Assembly (NCBI GenBank): GCA_029255645.1
Contig: JANLJE010000028.1
Location: 1 to 59,895, forward strand
Reading direction: 5' to 3'
DNA from: Comamonadaceae bacterium
Lineage (GTDB): Bacteria > Pseudomonadota > Gammaproteobacteria > Burkholderiales > Rhodocyclaceae
Length of the DNA: 59,895 bases
Positions 1 to 9,726 of this stretch are shown in pieces; positions within the stretch are counted from its first letter, which is position 1, and every line of letters starts with the position of its first letter. The position numbers were made by a program, and so were the translations under genes. Below the pieces are notes generated by a model. It saw only the letters and a program-made list of their open reading frames with translations. It had not been told where the DNA came from and made no database searches.

Positions 1-67
1 GACAAACGCCAAAAGCCCGCAGGGCTGGGACATAATCGGCGCCCAATTTTGTCTCAGGAGCCAGCGC

Positions 68-526
68 ATGTCCGCCCCCGTTGTCGAAACCGCCGCCGCC
101 GCCGATCTGCCCGCCATGGTGGCCTTGCTGGGCGAACTCTTTGCCCAGGAACATGATTTCCAGCCGGACCCGAAAAAGCAGCAACGGGGTTTGCAGATGC
201 TGCTCGACAACCCGGCGGCCGGCCAGTTGTTCGTGTTGCGCCAGGGCGGCGAGGTGCTGGGGATGGTGAATCTGCTGCTTACCATCAGCACCGCCGAAGG
301 GGCCCGCGTCGGGATACTGGAAGACCTGATCATCCGCGCCGGACACCGGGGCCAGGGGCTGGCGCAACGGTTGCTGCACGGGGTGCTGGACTGGAGCCGC
401 AGCCGGGGCCTGGCCCGGGTCACCCTGCTCACCGACCATGACAACCGGCGGGCCCAGGCGTTCTATGGCCGCTTCGGCTTTCAGCCTTCGGCAATGCAGG
501 TGATGCGGCTGGGTCTTGCGGCGTGA
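68..526 (+). CDS. GNAT family N-acetyltransferase
   Basis: 152-residue single-domain GNAT enzyme expected to transfer an acetyl group from acetyl-CoA to an amine; the substrate cannot be read from sequence. The acetyl-CoA pyrophosphate-binding loop is visible as RAGHRGQGLA at about residues 90-99, followed by the usual helix and a C-terminal FYGRFGF motif (about residues 132-138), the classic GNAT end. The ATG at 68 has AGGAG seven bases upstream. It is convergent with the signalling operon that ends at 616 and looks monocistronic. Family call is firm, specific role unknown. Confidence 0.88.
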   Translation: MSAPVVETAAAADLPAMVALLGELFAQEHDFQPDPKKQQRGLQMLLDNPAAGQLFVLRQGGEVLGMVNLLLTISTAEGARVGILEDLIIRAGHRGQGLAQRLLHGVLDWSRSRGLARVTLLTDHDNRRAQAFYGRFGFQPSAMQVMRLGLAA

Positions 527-542
527 TGCGCCGGATCTTGTC

Positions 543-568
543 GTGACCGGCTGCAGTGACCGGCTGCA
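543..568. repeat. 2 x 13-bp perfect tandem duplication
   Basis: The unit GTGACCGGCTGCA occurs twice head to tail in the spacer between the GNAT stop and the convergent EAL gene. It is one of many short tandem duplications in the window; no function is proposed. Confidence 0.9.
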
Positions 569-615
569 AGGCTGGCCCGCCCCGGGAAAAGGGAAATGAA
601 GGGGCCGGCGAGGGC

Positions 616-3129
616 CTAATCCTGCGCCTGACCCGGGCCCGGCAGGCTCAGGCCGGCCTTGATCGCCCGCTCCAGTTCGTCCGCCGGCAGGGGGCGGGAC
701 AGGAGATAGCCCTGCATCGACTTGCACTGTTCCTGGCGCAGGAAATCGAGCTGTTCGCTCTTCTCCACCCCTTCGGCCACCACGCCTAATTTCAAACTGC
801 GCGCCATGCCGATGATGGCGCCGGCAATGGCGGCGTCGTCGGGGTCGTCGCTCACGTCGCGCACAAAGGAGCGGTCGATCTTGAGCTTCACCACCGGGAA
901 GCGCTTCAGGTAAGAAAGACTGGAGTAACCCGTGCCGAAGTCGTCGATGATCAGGTGGAAACCTGCGGCCCGCAGCCGGTCCAGGGTGCGCATCACCGTT
1001 TCGGTGTTGAGCATCAGCACGTTCTCGGTGATCTCGAATTCGATGTCGCTGGGCACCAGGCCGTATTGCTTCACCTTTTCCATGGCGATTTCGTAGAGCC
1101 CCTCGCGGCGGAACTGGACCGGCGAGAGGTTGATGGCCACCGGCACATGCACCATCCCGCCCTCCCGCCACTGGCGCAGCTGGCGGCAGACTTCATCGAG
1201 AATCCATTCGGTGATGGGCACGATCAGGCCGGACTCTTCGGCCACGGGAATGAAGTCGTCGGGCGGCACCAGGCCAAAGCCGGGGCGGTTCCAGCGCAGC
1301 AAGGCCTCCAGCGCCACCACGCCGCCCATGGCCACATCGGCCTGAGGCTGGTAGTGCAGGATGAATTCACGGCGCGTCAGGGCATGACGCAAAGCGCCTT
1401 CCATCGCATGGCGACCGCGCGCCGCCACATCCATTTCGGCCGAAAAAAAGGCGTGAGCATTGCGCCCGGCCGCCTTGGCTTGATACATGGCGGTATCGGC
1501 ACTCTTCATCAGGGCGTCGATATCCTGGCCGTGTTCCGGATACATGGCGATGCCGATGCTGCCGCTCACATTGAGCTCATGCTCACCCACTCGCACCGGC
1601 TCGATCAGCGCGTCCAGGATATTGCGGGCCAGATGGGCAACGTCGCCCTCGTCATTCACCTCCAGCAAGAGCAGGACGAATTCATCGCCGCCCAGACGGC
1701 TCACCGTATCGCTGGCCCGTACATGGGTCAGGAGTCGCTGGGTGATGACGCGTAGCAACTCATCTCCGATATTGTGGCCCAGCGTGTCGTTGATGCTCTT
1801 GAAGCGGTCCAGGTCCAGGAACATCAGGGCCAGGCGGGTACGGTTGCGGCGGGCGAAGGCGATGGCCTGGCTGACCCGGTCGGTGAGCAGCACCCGGTTG
1901 GGCAGGCCGGTCAGGAAGTCGTGCTCGGCCAGATAGCGGATGCGCTGTTCTACTGCCTTGCGTTCGCTGATGTCGGAGAACAGGGCGATGAAGTTCTCGA
2001 TCTCCCCGTCCGCCCCCCGCACGGCGCTGATGGAGAGCCACTTCGGGTAAGTGGATCCGTCCTTGCGCCGATCTATGATTTCGCCCGACCAGTTGCCCTT
2101 GCCGAGAATGGCCGACCACATGGCGGCATAAAAATCATTGTCATGGGCACCGGAGCGCAGCACCGACGGTTTCTTGCCGATCACCTCCTCGGCGCTATAG
2201 CCGGTGGTGTGCGCGAAGGCCGGGTTGACCGAGACAATGCAGTTGTTGCGGTCGGTGACGATGATCGATTCGGCGCTGTGCTCGAACACCTGCTTGGCCA
2301 GCGCCAGATCGCGCTCGGCCTGCTTGCGGTCGGTCACATCGCGGCCAATGATCACCAGGCCGCGACGGCTGCCATCGGGCTGGAAGATGGGCGCCTTGAT
2401 GGTGTCGAACACCCGTTCCCGGCCATCTTGATCCAGCAGTATTTCGTCGGAACGGTGCGGCTTGCCGCTCTCCCAGGCCACTTGGTCGCTTTCCTGGAAC
2501 CGCTTGAGGAGATAGTCCAGATGCGGGTTCTTGAGGGCGATATCGGCATCGCTTCGACCCCGATACATCCCCGGGGTCACCGCAAAAACCTCCTGGGCGG
2601 CATGATTGGCTTCGATCCAGCGGCCCTCGCCATCCTTGAACAGGACCACATCGGGCATGTTGTCGATCAAGGTGCGCAATTTTTGTTCGGCTTCGTGCAT
2701 GGCCCCTTCGCGCCGGGCCGCCTGGGTCACATCGACAATCTGCACCATGCCGAACATGCCCTCTTCCCCCTGGTCCAGGGGCAGGGCACAGACCTGCTGG
2801 CGCATGAGCTCCTTGCGTTCCCGGGAAAGGGGCAGGTAGAAGGGGAAAAGCTCCCGATGCAGCATGGAAGAGAGCAGAAAGGAGCGCCCCTGGCTCACCA
2901 CCTGCTCCAGCACGGACAGCAGGTAAGAACCCCGCAGGGTGGGAAAAATCTCATCCAGACGCCGGTTCAGGGCGGCGGCACAGCTGATGCCCGAGACTTT
3001 TACCATCCAGCCGTTCCAGACCCGTACCCGCAGCTCCCGGTCATACACCACCTGGCCCGTCATGGATTGCTCCAGGGCCGCCGCGGCCAGACGCGTGGTC
3101 AGGTCGTCGGGAGGAGAGGGCATCACCAT
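616..3129 (-). CDS. PAS-GGDEF-EAL cyclic-di-GMP signalling protein
   Basis: 837-residue protein that probably makes and/or degrades cyclic di-GMP in response to signals sensed by N-terminal PAS domains. At least three PAS-like segments occupy roughly the first 400 residues. A GGDEF domain with an intact RLGGDEF motif lies at residues 478-484, so cyclase activity is possible. An EAL domain follows with LEALLRW near residue 608, DDFGTGYSSL and a C-terminal QGYLLSRPLP, so phosphodiesterase activity is also possible. No transmembrane helix is evident, so it is likely cytoplasmic. It is the last gene of an operon with CheC- and CheY-like proteins, 13 bp upstream, suggesting a shared pathway. Net direction of activity cannot be predicted. 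Confidence 0.92.
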   Translation of the reverse strand: MVMPSPPDDLTTRLAAAALEQSMTGQVVYDRELRVRVWNGWMVKVSGISCAAALNRRLDEIFPTLRGSYLLSVLEQVVSQGRSFLLSSMLHRELFPFYLPLSRERKELMRQQVCALPLDQGEEGMFGMVQIVDVTQAARREGAMHEAEQKLRTLIDNMPDVVLFKDGEGRWIEANHAAQEVFAVTPGMYRGRSDADIALKNPHLDYLLKRFQESDQVAWESGKPHRSDEILLDQDGRERVFDTIKAPIFQPDGSRRGLVIIGRDVTDRKQAERDLALAKQVFEHSAESIIVTDRNNCIVSVNPAFAHTTGYSAEEVIGKKPSVLRSGAHDNDFYAAMWSAILGKGNWSGEIIDRRKDGSTYPKWLSISAVRGADGEIENFIALFSDISERKAVEQRIRYLAEHDFLTGLPNRVLLTDRVSQAIAFARRNRTRLALMFLDLDRFKSINDTLGHNIGDELLRVITQRLLTHVRASDTVSRLGGDEFVLLLLEVNDEGDVAHLARNILDALIEPVRVGEHELNVSGSIGIAMYPEHGQDIDALMKSADTAMYQAKAAGRNAHAFFSAEMDVAARGRHAMEGALRHALTRREFILHYQPQADVAMGGVVALEALLRWNRPGFGLVPPDDFIPVAEESGLIVPITEWILDEVCRQLRQWREGGMVHVPVAINLSPVQFRREGLYEIAMEKVKQYGLVPSDIEFEITENVLMLNTETVMRTLDRLRAAGFHLIIDDFGTGYSSLSYLKRFPVVKLKIDRSFVRDVSDDPDDAAIAGAIIGMARSLKLGVVAEGVEKSEQLDFLRQEQCKSMQGYLLSRPLPADELERAIKAGLSLPGPGQAQD

Positions 3130-3142
3130 GCAAAACTCCGGT

Positions 3143-3745
3143 TCAGAGGTGGGCGCTGAGGAAGCGCGCCACGGCTTGCTGCAGGGCCTGCATGGCTTGC
3201 TGGTCGAGCAGGAAACCGACGTAACCGTCGATATTCTTGTCCTTGATGGAAAAGAGCATGTGCAGCAGCATCATCTCGTTGCCTTCCATCTGGGCCATCA
3301 CCTCGCCCGCTTCGCCCTTGACCAGCGCGGGTACCCGGGTCGTCAGGGTGCAGGCCAGCAAGTCGCCCACCGCCGTCAGGCAGGCATCGAGGACCAGATT
3401 GCCCACTTCGATCAGGGCATCCTGGGCCATGTCGCCCATCTGCATGTCCGTCATGTAGTCCGGCACCACGGCCCGTACCAGGTCATAGCTCCTGGCTTCG
3501 GTAAACATCAGCAGGGCCCTGGATTCAAAAGCGCCGCCATAAGGCTGCACCACGGCGCAAATCCGGTCGCTCACGGCAAGCCCGAAGGATGCCAGGGCCG
3601 CCGCCTTGTCCACCACCCGCAGTTCCGGCACCGACAGCACCACCTCGGCCCCCACCATCTTGCTCAACACCGCGGCCGCCGAGCCCACCCCGACATTGAA
3701 GGCTTCGGTCAGGGCATCCAGTTCCAGTTCGCTCCAGTCGGTCAT
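3143..3745 (-). CDS. CheC-like CheY-phosphate phosphatase
   Basis: 200-residue protein of the CheC/CheX/FliY family, which dephosphorylates CheY-type receivers. Both E-x-x-N active-site motifs of the family are present: EAFN (E14/N17) and EVGN (E113/N116), so it looks catalytically competent. The start ATG overlaps the stop of the upstream receiver gene (ATGA at 3742-3745), implying translational coupling. The most likely partner is therefore that adjacent receiver, and the downstream output the GGDEF-EAL protein 13 bp further on. This is not a flagellar locus in the visible sequence, so the module may serve cyclic-di-GMP control rather than classical chemotaxis. Confidence 0.85.
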   Translation of the reverse strand: MTDWSELELDALTEAFNVGVGSAAAVLSKMVGAEVVLSVPELRVVDKAAALASFGLAVSDRICAVVQPYGGAFESRALLMFTEARSYDLVRAVVPDYMTDMQMGDMAQDALIEVGNLVLDACLTAVGDLLACTLTTRVPALVKGEAGEVMAQMEGNEMMLLHMLFSIKDKNIDGYVGFLLDQQAMQALQQAVARFLSAHL

Positions 3746-4107
3746 GCTGTCCCGCAGCCCACCGCCGCCAGCAGGGCCGTCACGGAAATGGGCGTCACCG
3801 GCTTGGAAATGAAGGCCACCCCCAGGTCCGCCGCCCGTTGCCGCACCGGCTCCTGGACATTGGCGGAAAAGAGGGCCATGCGCCCCTGGGCACCCTGGGC
3901 GCGCAGCTGCTCGACCAGGGTAAAACCATCCACTCCGGGCATGTTGATGTCGATGGAAAAGATGTCAAAGGGCTCCCGGGCGGCCAGCGCCAGGGCCTCG
4001 GCCGCATTGGGGGCCTCGCTCACGCTCCAGTCCGGGTGCTGGTCGAGAATCACGGCGCGGATAATCGTGCGCGCCACCTTGCTGTCATCCACCACCAATA
4101 CCTTCAT
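3742..4107 (-). CDS. CheY-like single-domain response regulator
   Basis: 121-residue stand-alone receiver. The acidic pair D8/D9, phosphoacceptor D53 and conserved lysine K102 (FISKP) are all visible. There is no output domain, so it must act by protein contact, probably on the CheC-like phosphatase (overlapping gene) or the PAS-GGDEF-EAL protein downstream. First gene of the three-gene minus-strand operon. No cognate histidine kinase lies in the window. Confidence 0.9.
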   Translation of the reverse strand: MKVLVVDDSKVARTIIRAVILDQHPDWSVSEAPNAAEALALAAREPFDIFSIDINMPGVDGFTLVEQLRAQGAQGRMALFSANVQEPVRQRAADLGVAFISKPVTPISVTALLAAVGCGTA

Positions 4108-4176
4108 GTTCGCGCCAGCCTCGCTGCCTCGTAATGTCCGACCAAAGGGGCGATTATCCCGCTGCGCCCGCTCGCG

Positions 4177-4575
4177 TCAAGCGGGTTCATGCCCTGGGTG
4201 CTGAATCAGTTCAATCTTGTAGCCGTCCGGGTCTTCCACGAAGGCGATGATGGTGCTGCCATGCTGCATCGGCCCGGCTTCCCGCACCACCTTGCCGCCC
4301 CGGGCCTTGATTCCGGCGCAGGCGGCAGCGGCATCCGGCACTTCCAGGGCAATGTGGCCAAAACCGTTGCCCAGCTCGTAGCGGGACGTATCCCAGTTGT
4401 AGGTCAGTTCGATCACGGCCCCTTCTGATTCCGGGCCGTAGCCGACGAAGGCCAGGGTGAAGCGGCCCTCCGGATAATCCTGGCGGCGCAAGAGCTGCAT
4501 GCTCAGCACCTCGGTGTAGAACTTGATCGAACGCTCCAGGTCACCGACCCGGATCATGGTGTGCAAAATCCGCAT
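4177..4575 (-). CDS. gloA: Lactoylglutathione lyase (glyoxalase I)
   Basis: 132-residue glyoxalase I, which isomerises the hemithioacetal of methylglyoxal and glutathione to S-lactoylglutathione in the cytoplasm. The four metal ligands of the family are visible: H5 (LHTMIRV), E56 (VIELTYN), H74 (FGHIALEV) and the C-terminal E122 (YKIELIQH). Length matches the short bacterial Ni-type enzyme. It sits 11 bp downstream of the YgjP-like gene on the same strand and probably ends that operon. Confidence 0.95.
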   Translation of the reverse strand: MRILHTMIRVGDLERSIKFYTEVLSMQLLRRQDYPEGRFTLAFVGYGPESEGAVIELTYNWDTSRYELGNGFGHIALEVPDAAAACAGIKARGGKVVREAGPMQHGSTIIAFVEDPDGYKIELIQHPGHEPA

Positions 4576-4585
4576 GAACGACTCC

Positions 4586-5317
4586 TTACAAAGGTGGCAG
4601 GCCCGAAGCCTGCCGTTGCAATTCCGCCCTGGCCCAGCGCCAGTCGGGGTACAGCCGCTCCACTATCGCCCAAAAGCGCGGGCCGTGGTTCATTTCCTTG
4701 AGGTGCGCCAGCTCGTGGATCACCACGTAGTCGATCAGGGCGAGGGGAAAATGCCCCAGGCGCCAGGAGAGGCGGATTTCCCCCTTGCTGTTGCAGCTCC
4801 CCCAGCGGGTCCGGGCCGATGAGAGGAACAGCGGCGGGGTCGGCACGCCCAGGCGGGCCGCATGGATTTCCAGCCGCGCCAGGAACAGACTCCGGGCCCG
4901 CTGCTGCAAAACCCGGCGCAAAACGGGCTCGATTGCCTTGCCCGCCGGCACGGCCAACTGCAATTCAGCTGCGCCCCAACGGGAACGGGTCAGCCCATCG
5001 GGCAGCAGGAGTTGCAGGGGCTGGCCCAGCCAGGGAAAGCGGCTGCCGTCCACCAGCGTGGCTGCAGCCCTCTGCGCCTGCCAGTGCGCCAGCTTGTCCA
5101 GCACCCACTGTCCATGCTCGCGCAGCAGGGATTCGATGTCCCGCAAGGCCGCCCCCAGGGGAGCGCCGACCCGCAGGCCCCGATGATCCACGCTCAGGCC
5201 GATGGTGCGGCGCCGGCTGCGATAGAGGCCATAGCAGACGGTCTGCCCGTGAATATCGAGGCTGCACTGGCGCTCGGGCTCGATCTGGCCTTTCAGGGGG
5301 CTAGACCTGGGCGCCAT
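4586..5317 (-). CDS. YgjP-like (DUF45/M48-type) metal-dependent hydrolase
   Basis: 243-residue protein of the YgjP/DUF45 family, with the zinc motif [11 protein letters not shown] near the C terminus (HExxH plus a downstream histidine) and the family signature [20 protein letters not shown] chose the ATG at 5317, which overlaps the plsC stop by 17 bp. The open frame runs further upstream but that part only mirrors plsC. Cellular substrate of the family is not settled. Operon order is gmhB-plsC-ygjP-gloA. Confidence 0.88.
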   Translation of the reverse strand: MAPRSSPLKGQIEPERQCSLDIHGQTVCYGLYRSRRRTIGLSVDHRGLRVGAPLGAALRDIESLLREHGQWVLDKLAHWQAQRAAATLVDGSRFPWLGQPLQLLLPDGLTRSRWGAAELQLAVPAGKAIEPVLRRVLQQRARSLFLARLEIHAARLGVPTPPLFLSSARTRWGSCNSKGEIRLSWRLGHFPLALIDYVVIHELAHLKEMNHGPRFWAIVERLYPDWRWARAELQRQASGLPPL

Positions 5318-6068
5318 CGGCCTCGGTTCCCGCGGTGCCGGCCTCCCGGGGCAGGTAGCGTTGTGGCGACAGGCGGCGCATCTCCGCCTCGATCCAGGCC
5401 TCCACGGCCGCATTGACCTGGGCATCCTTGAGTCCCTTGGTCTCGATGGGGGGGCCGATGCTGACGGTAATGGTGCCGGGCTGGATGAGCAGCGCCTTCT
5501 TCGGCCACACGTCGGCGGCATTGTGCGCCACGGGCAGCACCGGCGTGCCGGTCCTGGTGGCCAGGTAGGCGGCGCCGAGCTTGTAGCGCACGCGCTGGCC
5601 GGGCGGCACGCGGGTGCCTTCCGGAAACACCACGACCCAGATGCCCTGGGCCAGCCGATCCTTGCCTTGTTCGAGCATCTGCCGCAGGGCTTCCTTGCCC
5701 CCGTTGCGATCAATGGCGATCATGCGCAGGGCGGCCAGGCCCCAGCCGAAAAAGGGAATCTTCAGCAGTTCCTGCTTGAGCACGAACACGGTGGGAATGA
5801 AGATTTCCTGCAGGGCCACGGTCTCCCAGGCCGACTCGTGCTTGGACAGCACCAGGATGGGCTGGGCGGGAATGTTCTCCCGGCCCTTGACCACCATCTT
5901 CACCCCCAGCACCCAGCGCGCCAGAAACATGAAGCCCATGCGCCACAGATGCACGGTGTAGAAGCGGGCCTTGAGGGGCAACAGGGTCAGCAGCACCAGG
6001 GCAATGCCGAAGGGAATGGTGAGCAGGACCGTCAGCAGCCAGAACAGGGTGGAACGCAGAACGATCAT
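5301..6068 (-). CDS. plsC: 1-acyl-sn-glycerol-3-phosphate acyltransferase
   Basis: 255-residue membrane-associated acyltransferase that acylates lysophosphatidate to phosphatidate in phospholipid synthesis. An N-terminal hydrophobic segment (residues 1-35) is followed by a variant of the HX4D motif, SKHESAWET, in which the acid is E (a common PlsC variant), and by the FPEGTR substrate loop. The start ATG at 6068 overlaps the gmhB stop (ATGA). The open frame extends upstream, but only as a gmhB shadow. Confidence 0.92.
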   Translation of the reverse strand: MIVLRSTLFWLLTVLLTIPFGIALVLLTLLPLKARFYTVHLWRMGFMFLARWVLGVKMVVKGRENIPAQPILVLSKHESAWETVALQEIFIPTVFVLKQELLKIPFFGWGLAALRMIAIDRNGGKEALRQMLEQGKDRLAQGIWVVVFPEGTRVPPGQRVRYKLGAAYLATRTGTPVLPVAHNAADVWPKKALLIQPGTITVSIGPPIETKGLKDAQVNAAVEAWIEAEMRRLSPQRYLPREAGTAGTEADGAQV

Positions 6069-6610
6069 GCTTGCTCCAGCAGATAATCCACCGCCGCCGC
6101 CAGATCCGCGAATTCCAGCGTGCCCTCGGGCAGGCCGCCGTCTTCCCGGGTTTTTTCGCCCTTGCCGGTCAGTACCAGTATCGGCCGGCAGCCTACGGCG
6201 GCGCCGGCCTGCAGGTCGCGCAGGGAATCCCCGATGGCCGGCACCCCTTTGAGGTCGGCATTCAGGCAGCTGGCAATGCGCAGGAACATGCCGGGTTTCG
6301 GCTTGCGGCATTCGCACTGGGAGTCGGCGGCATGGGGGCAGAAGAAGATGGCATCGATCCGGCCCCCCGCGGCAGCCAGGGCCTTGTGCATCTTGTCGTG
6401 GATGGCATTCAGGGTGTCCATATCGAACAGGCCGCGGCCCACGCCGGACTGGTTGGTGGCCACCAGCACCTTGTAGCCTGCCTGATTGAGCCGGGCGATG
6501 GCTTCCAGACTGCCGGGAATCGGCTTCCACTCGGCCGGGCTCTTGATGAATTGGACCGAGTCGAAATTGATGACGCCGTCGCGGTCGAGAATGACAAGTT
6601 TGGTTGGCAT
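6065..6610 (-). CDS. gmhB: D-glycero-beta-D-manno-heptose 1,7-bisphosphate 7-phosphatase
   Basis: 181-residue HAD-superfamily phosphatase of the ADP-heptose pathway that supplies the LPS inner core. The nucleophile motif DRDGVIN (residues 9-15), the second motif ATNQSGVGRG, a zinc-binding segment with CPHAADSQCECRKPKPG, and the late motif IGDSLRDLQAG are all in order. It is 3 bp downstream of glyS and coupled to plsC by a 4-bp overlap. Confidence 0.95.
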   Translation of the reverse strand: MPTKLVILDRDGVINFDSVQFIKSPAEWKPIPGSLEAIARLNQAGYKVLVATNQSGVGRGLFDMDTLNAIHDKMHKALAAAGGRIDAIFFCPHAADSQCECRKPKPGMFLRIASCLNADLKGVPAIGDSLRDLQAGAAVGCRPILVLTGKGEKTREDGGLPEGTLEFADLAAAVDYLLEQA

Positions 6611-6613
6611 GGT

Positions 6614-8734
6614 TCAGACCGAGAGTTTGGCGAGGTCGGCCACCTGATTCATGGCCCCGTGCAGCTTGGCCAGCAGCCCCAGGCGATTGGCCCGCAGGAC
6701 CGGGTCGTCCGCATTCACCATCACCTCGTCGAAGAAGGCATCCACCGGCCCGCGCAGCGCCGCCAGGGCCGTCAGGGATTCCGTGTAGTCGCCGGTGACG
6801 AAGGCGGCATCGGCCAGGGGCACCACGTCCACCAGCGCATCGTGCAGGGCGATTTCGGCGGCTTCCTCGAGGAGCGCGTTATCCACCACCGGCTCGACAG
6901 GGTTTTCCACCTTCTTCAGGATATTGCCGACCCGCTTGTTGGCGGCGGCCAGGGCGGTGGCTTCCGGCAGGGCCAGGAAGGCGCGCACGGCAGCCAGGCG
7001 CTTGGGAATGTCGCCCAGGCGTTGCGGCCGTTGCGAGACCACGGCATCGACTTCCTGGGCCGTATAGCCCTGCTCCCTGAGATTGCCGGCCAGACGTTCG
7101 TAGATGAAATCGGCAAGCTGGGCGGTGGCGGGCTGGAATCCCTCCACGGCCGAGAATTTTTCAGCCACGGCGGCCAGCATGGCTTCCAGGGGCAGGTCCA
7201 GATTGCCTTCGGCAAGCATGCGGATCACGCCCAGGGCGTGGCGGCGCAGGGCGAAGGGGTCCTTGTCGCCGGTGGGCATCTGGCCGATGCCGAACATGCC
7301 CACCAGGGTTTCGAGCTTGTCGGCCAGGGCCACGAGGGTGCCGACCAAGCTGCGCGGCAGGCTGTCGCCGGCGAAGCGGGGCTTGTAGTGATCCTCGATG
7401 GCGTCGGCCACCTCGGCATCGATGCCGTCATGCAAGGCGTAGTAACGGCCCATGACGCCCTGCAGCTCGGGGAATTCACCCACCATGTCGGTCAGCAGGT
7501 CGGCCTTGGCAAGCAGCGCGGCCTGCTCGGCCTTGTGCGCCAGTTCCCCGCCGCCCAGGCTATCGGCGATCAGGCGGGCGATGGCGGCCACGCGCTGCAC
7601 CCGTTCGCCCTGGGTGCCCAGCTTGTTGTGATAGACCACCTTGGCAAGGCCGGGGATGCGCGATTCCAGGGATTTCTTGCGGTCCTGATCGAAGAAGAAC
7701 TTGGCATCGGCCAGGCGCGGGCGCACCACCCGCTCGTTGCCGCCGATCACCGCGGCCGGGTCGGCCGGACGGATGTTGCTGACGATCAGGAATTTGTTGG
7801 TGAGCTTGCCGGCATTTTCCACACTGTCATCGAGCAGGGGAAAATACTTCTGGTTGGCCTTCATGGTCAGGATCAGGCATTCCTGCGGCACCGCCAGGTA
7901 TTCCGCCTCGAACTGGCCGATCAGCACGTTGGGGCGCTCCACCAGGGCGGTGACTTCGTCAAGCAGGGCCTCGTCCTCGACCGGCTTGCCGCCGGCGGCT
8001 GCGGCTGCGGCGGCGAGCTGGCGCATGATCTCGGCCCGGCGCTCGGCAAAAGAGGCGATCACGGCCCCCTGGCGCTGCAGGGTTGCGGCGTAGGCATCGG
8101 CATCGGGGATCACGACCGGATCGGCGGCGGCTTCGAAACGGTGACCGCGGGTCGTGTTGCCCGCCTCGAGGCCCAACACCGACACCGGCACCACCTCGCT
8201 GCCATGCAGGGCCACGAGCCCGTGCGCCGGGCGGACGAAATGGACGCTGCGCCAGCCATCGGCGAGCTGGTAGCTCATGACCTTGGGGATGGGCAGGGCC
8301 GCCAGCGCCGCTTCGAGCGCCTTTTGCAGCCCGGCGGCAAGGCTCACCCCCCTGGCCAGGCTGTCATAAAAGAGGATCTCGCCCTTGCCGTCGCTTTCCC
8401 GGCGCAAGGAGGGGACGACACGGGTATCAGCACCCAGGGCGGCCAACTTCTTCAGGAGCGCCGGAGTGGGGTTGCCGTCGGCATCGAGCCCCACCGCCAC
8501 CGGCATCAGCTTTTGCACCACGGGCCTGTCCGGGGCCACGGCCAGCACCTCGGTGACGTGGGCCGCCAGGCGGCGCGGCGAGGCAAAGGCGGTGACCGTG
8601 GCGTGCTCAGGAGCGAGCCCTTCTTTTTTGAGGGCGGCGGCCAAGGCGCTGGCAAAGGCCTCGCCCAGCTGCTTCAGGGCCTTGGGTGGCAGTTCTTCAA
8701 CAAACAGTTCGACGAGCAGGTTCTTGGCAGTCAT
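6614..8734 (-). CDS. glyS: Glycyl-tRNA synthetase beta subunit
   Basis: 706-residue beta subunit of the alpha2beta2 bacterial glycyl-tRNA synthetase. It begins with the family signature LLVELFVEELPPKAL and carries a C-terminal anticodon-binding-type helical region. The ATG at 8734 lies 1 bp after the glyQ stop, so the subunits are co-translated. The frame remains open upstream into glyQ, but that extension is a shadow. Confidence 0.97.
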   Translation of the reverse strand: MTAKNLLVELFVEELPPKALKQLGEAFASALAAALKKEGLAPEHATVTAFASPRRLAAHVTEVLAVAPDRPVVQKLMPVAVGLDADGNPTPALLKKLAALGADTRVVPSLRRESDGKGEILFYDSLARGVSLAAGLQKALEAALAALPIPKVMSYQLADGWRSVHFVRPAHGLVALHGSEVVPVSVLGLEAGNTTRGHRFEAAADPVVIPDADAYAATLQRQGAVIASFAERRAEIMRQLAAAAAAAGGKPVEDEALLDEVTALVERPNVLIGQFEAEYLAVPQECLILTMKANQKYFPLLDDSVENAGKLTNKFLIVSNIRPADPAAVIGGNERVVRPRLADAKFFFDQDRKKSLESRIPGLAKVVYHNKLGTQGERVQRVAAIARLIADSLGGGELAHKAEQAALLAKADLLTDMVGEFPELQGVMGRYYALHDGIDAEVADAIEDHYKPRFAGDSLPRSLVGTLVALADKLETLVGMFGIGQMPTGDKDPFALRRHALGVIRMLAEGNLDLPLEAMLAAVAEKFSAVEGFQPATAQLADFIYERLAGNLREQGYTAQEVDAVVSQRPQRLGDIPKRLAAVRAFLALPEATALAAANKRVGNILKKVENPVEPVVDNALLEEAAEIALHDALVDVVPLADAAFVTGDYTESLTALAALRGPVDAFFDEVMVNADDPVLRANRLGLLAKLHGAMNQVADLAKLSV

Positions 8735-8735
8735 T

Positions 8736-9692
8736 TCAGGCGGCTTTCCTTGCATTTTGTTCTTCGAGCCTGGCCAGCACTTCATTGGCCCAGGCGCGCG
8801 GGGCCATGGGGAAGCCGAGACGGGCGCGGGAATCGAGGTAAGCCTGGGCGACGCTGCGCGCCAGGTTGCGGATGCGGCCGATGTAGGCGGCGCGCTCGGT
8901 GACGGAAATGGCACCGCGGGCATCGAGCAGGTTGAAGGTGTGGGCGGCTTTCAGCACCTGCTCATAGGCGGGCAGCGCCAGTTGGGCCTGCATCAGGTGC
9001 TGCGCCTCTTTCTCGTGGGCGCCGAAGGCGGCAAAGAGGAAATCGACATCGGAATGCTCGAAGTTGTAGGCCGACTGCTCCACCTCGTTCTGGTGATAGA
9101 CGTCGCCGTAGGTGAGCCCCTCGGTCCAGCTCAGGTCATAGACGTTCTCGACGCCCTGCAGGTACATGGCCAGGCGCTCCAGGCCGTAGGTGATCTCGCC
9201 GGTGATGGGCTTGCAGTCGATGCCGCCGACCTGCTGGAAGTAGGTGAATTGCGTCACTTCCATGCCGTTCATCCAGACTTCCCAGCCCAGGCCCCAGGCG
9301 CCCAGGCTGGGGTTTTCCCAGTCGTCCTCGACGAAGCGCACGTCGTTGTGCTGCAGGTCGAAGCCCAGGGCCGCGAGGGAGCCCAGATAGAGTTCGAGGA
9401 TGTCGTCCGGCGCCGGCTTCAATACCACCTGATACTGATAGTAGTGCTGCATGCGGTTCGGGTTTTCGCCATAGCGGCCATCCTTGGGCCGGCGCGAGGG
9501 CTGGACGTAGGCGGCCTTCCAGGGCTCGGGACCGATGGCGCGCAAAAAGGTGGCGGTGTGGCTCGTGCCGGCCCCCACTTCCATGTCGTAGGGCTGCAAG
9601 AGGGCGCAGCCCTTGGCGCTCCAGTACTGCTGCAGGCGCAGGATGATTTCCTGGAAGGTGGGCTTGTTCGCAGAAGGGTGGCTGGCGGTCAT
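8736..9692 (-). CDS. glyQ: Glycyl-tRNA synthetase alpha subunit
   Basis: 318-residue class II catalytic alpha subunit. It has the characteristic N-terminal [18 protein letters not shown] and [13 protein letters not shown] segments and the [17 protein letters not shown] motif 2 region. I chose the ATG at 9692; the longer open frame crosses into the lnt 3' end and lacks glyQ similarity. First gene of glyQ-glyS-gmhB-plsC-ygjP-gloA. Confidence 0.97.
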   Translation of the reverse strand: MTASHPSANKPTFQEIILRLQQYWSAKGCALLQPYDMEVGAGTSHTATFLRAIGPEPWKAAYVQPSRRPKDGRYGENPNRMQHYYQYQVVLKPAPDDILELYLGSLAALGFDLQHNDVRFVEDDWENPSLGAWGLGWEVWMNGMEVTQFTYFQQVGGIDCKPITGEITYGLERLAMYLQGVENVYDLSWTEGLTYGDVYHQNEVEQSAYNFEHSDVDFLFAAFGAHEKEAQHLMQAQLALPAYEQVLKAAHTFNLLDARGAISVTERAAYIGRIRNLARSVAQAYLDSRARLGFPMAPRAWANEVLARLEEQNARKAA

Positions 9693-9726
9693 GGGACGCA
9701 CTCGGAAAGACGGAAAGCCCTGGATT

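Noticed and set aside
6071-8902. 943-residue open frame antisense to glyS
   Set aside because: GC-rich shadow of a confident gene; composition is Gln/Gly/His-rich and unlike a protein family.
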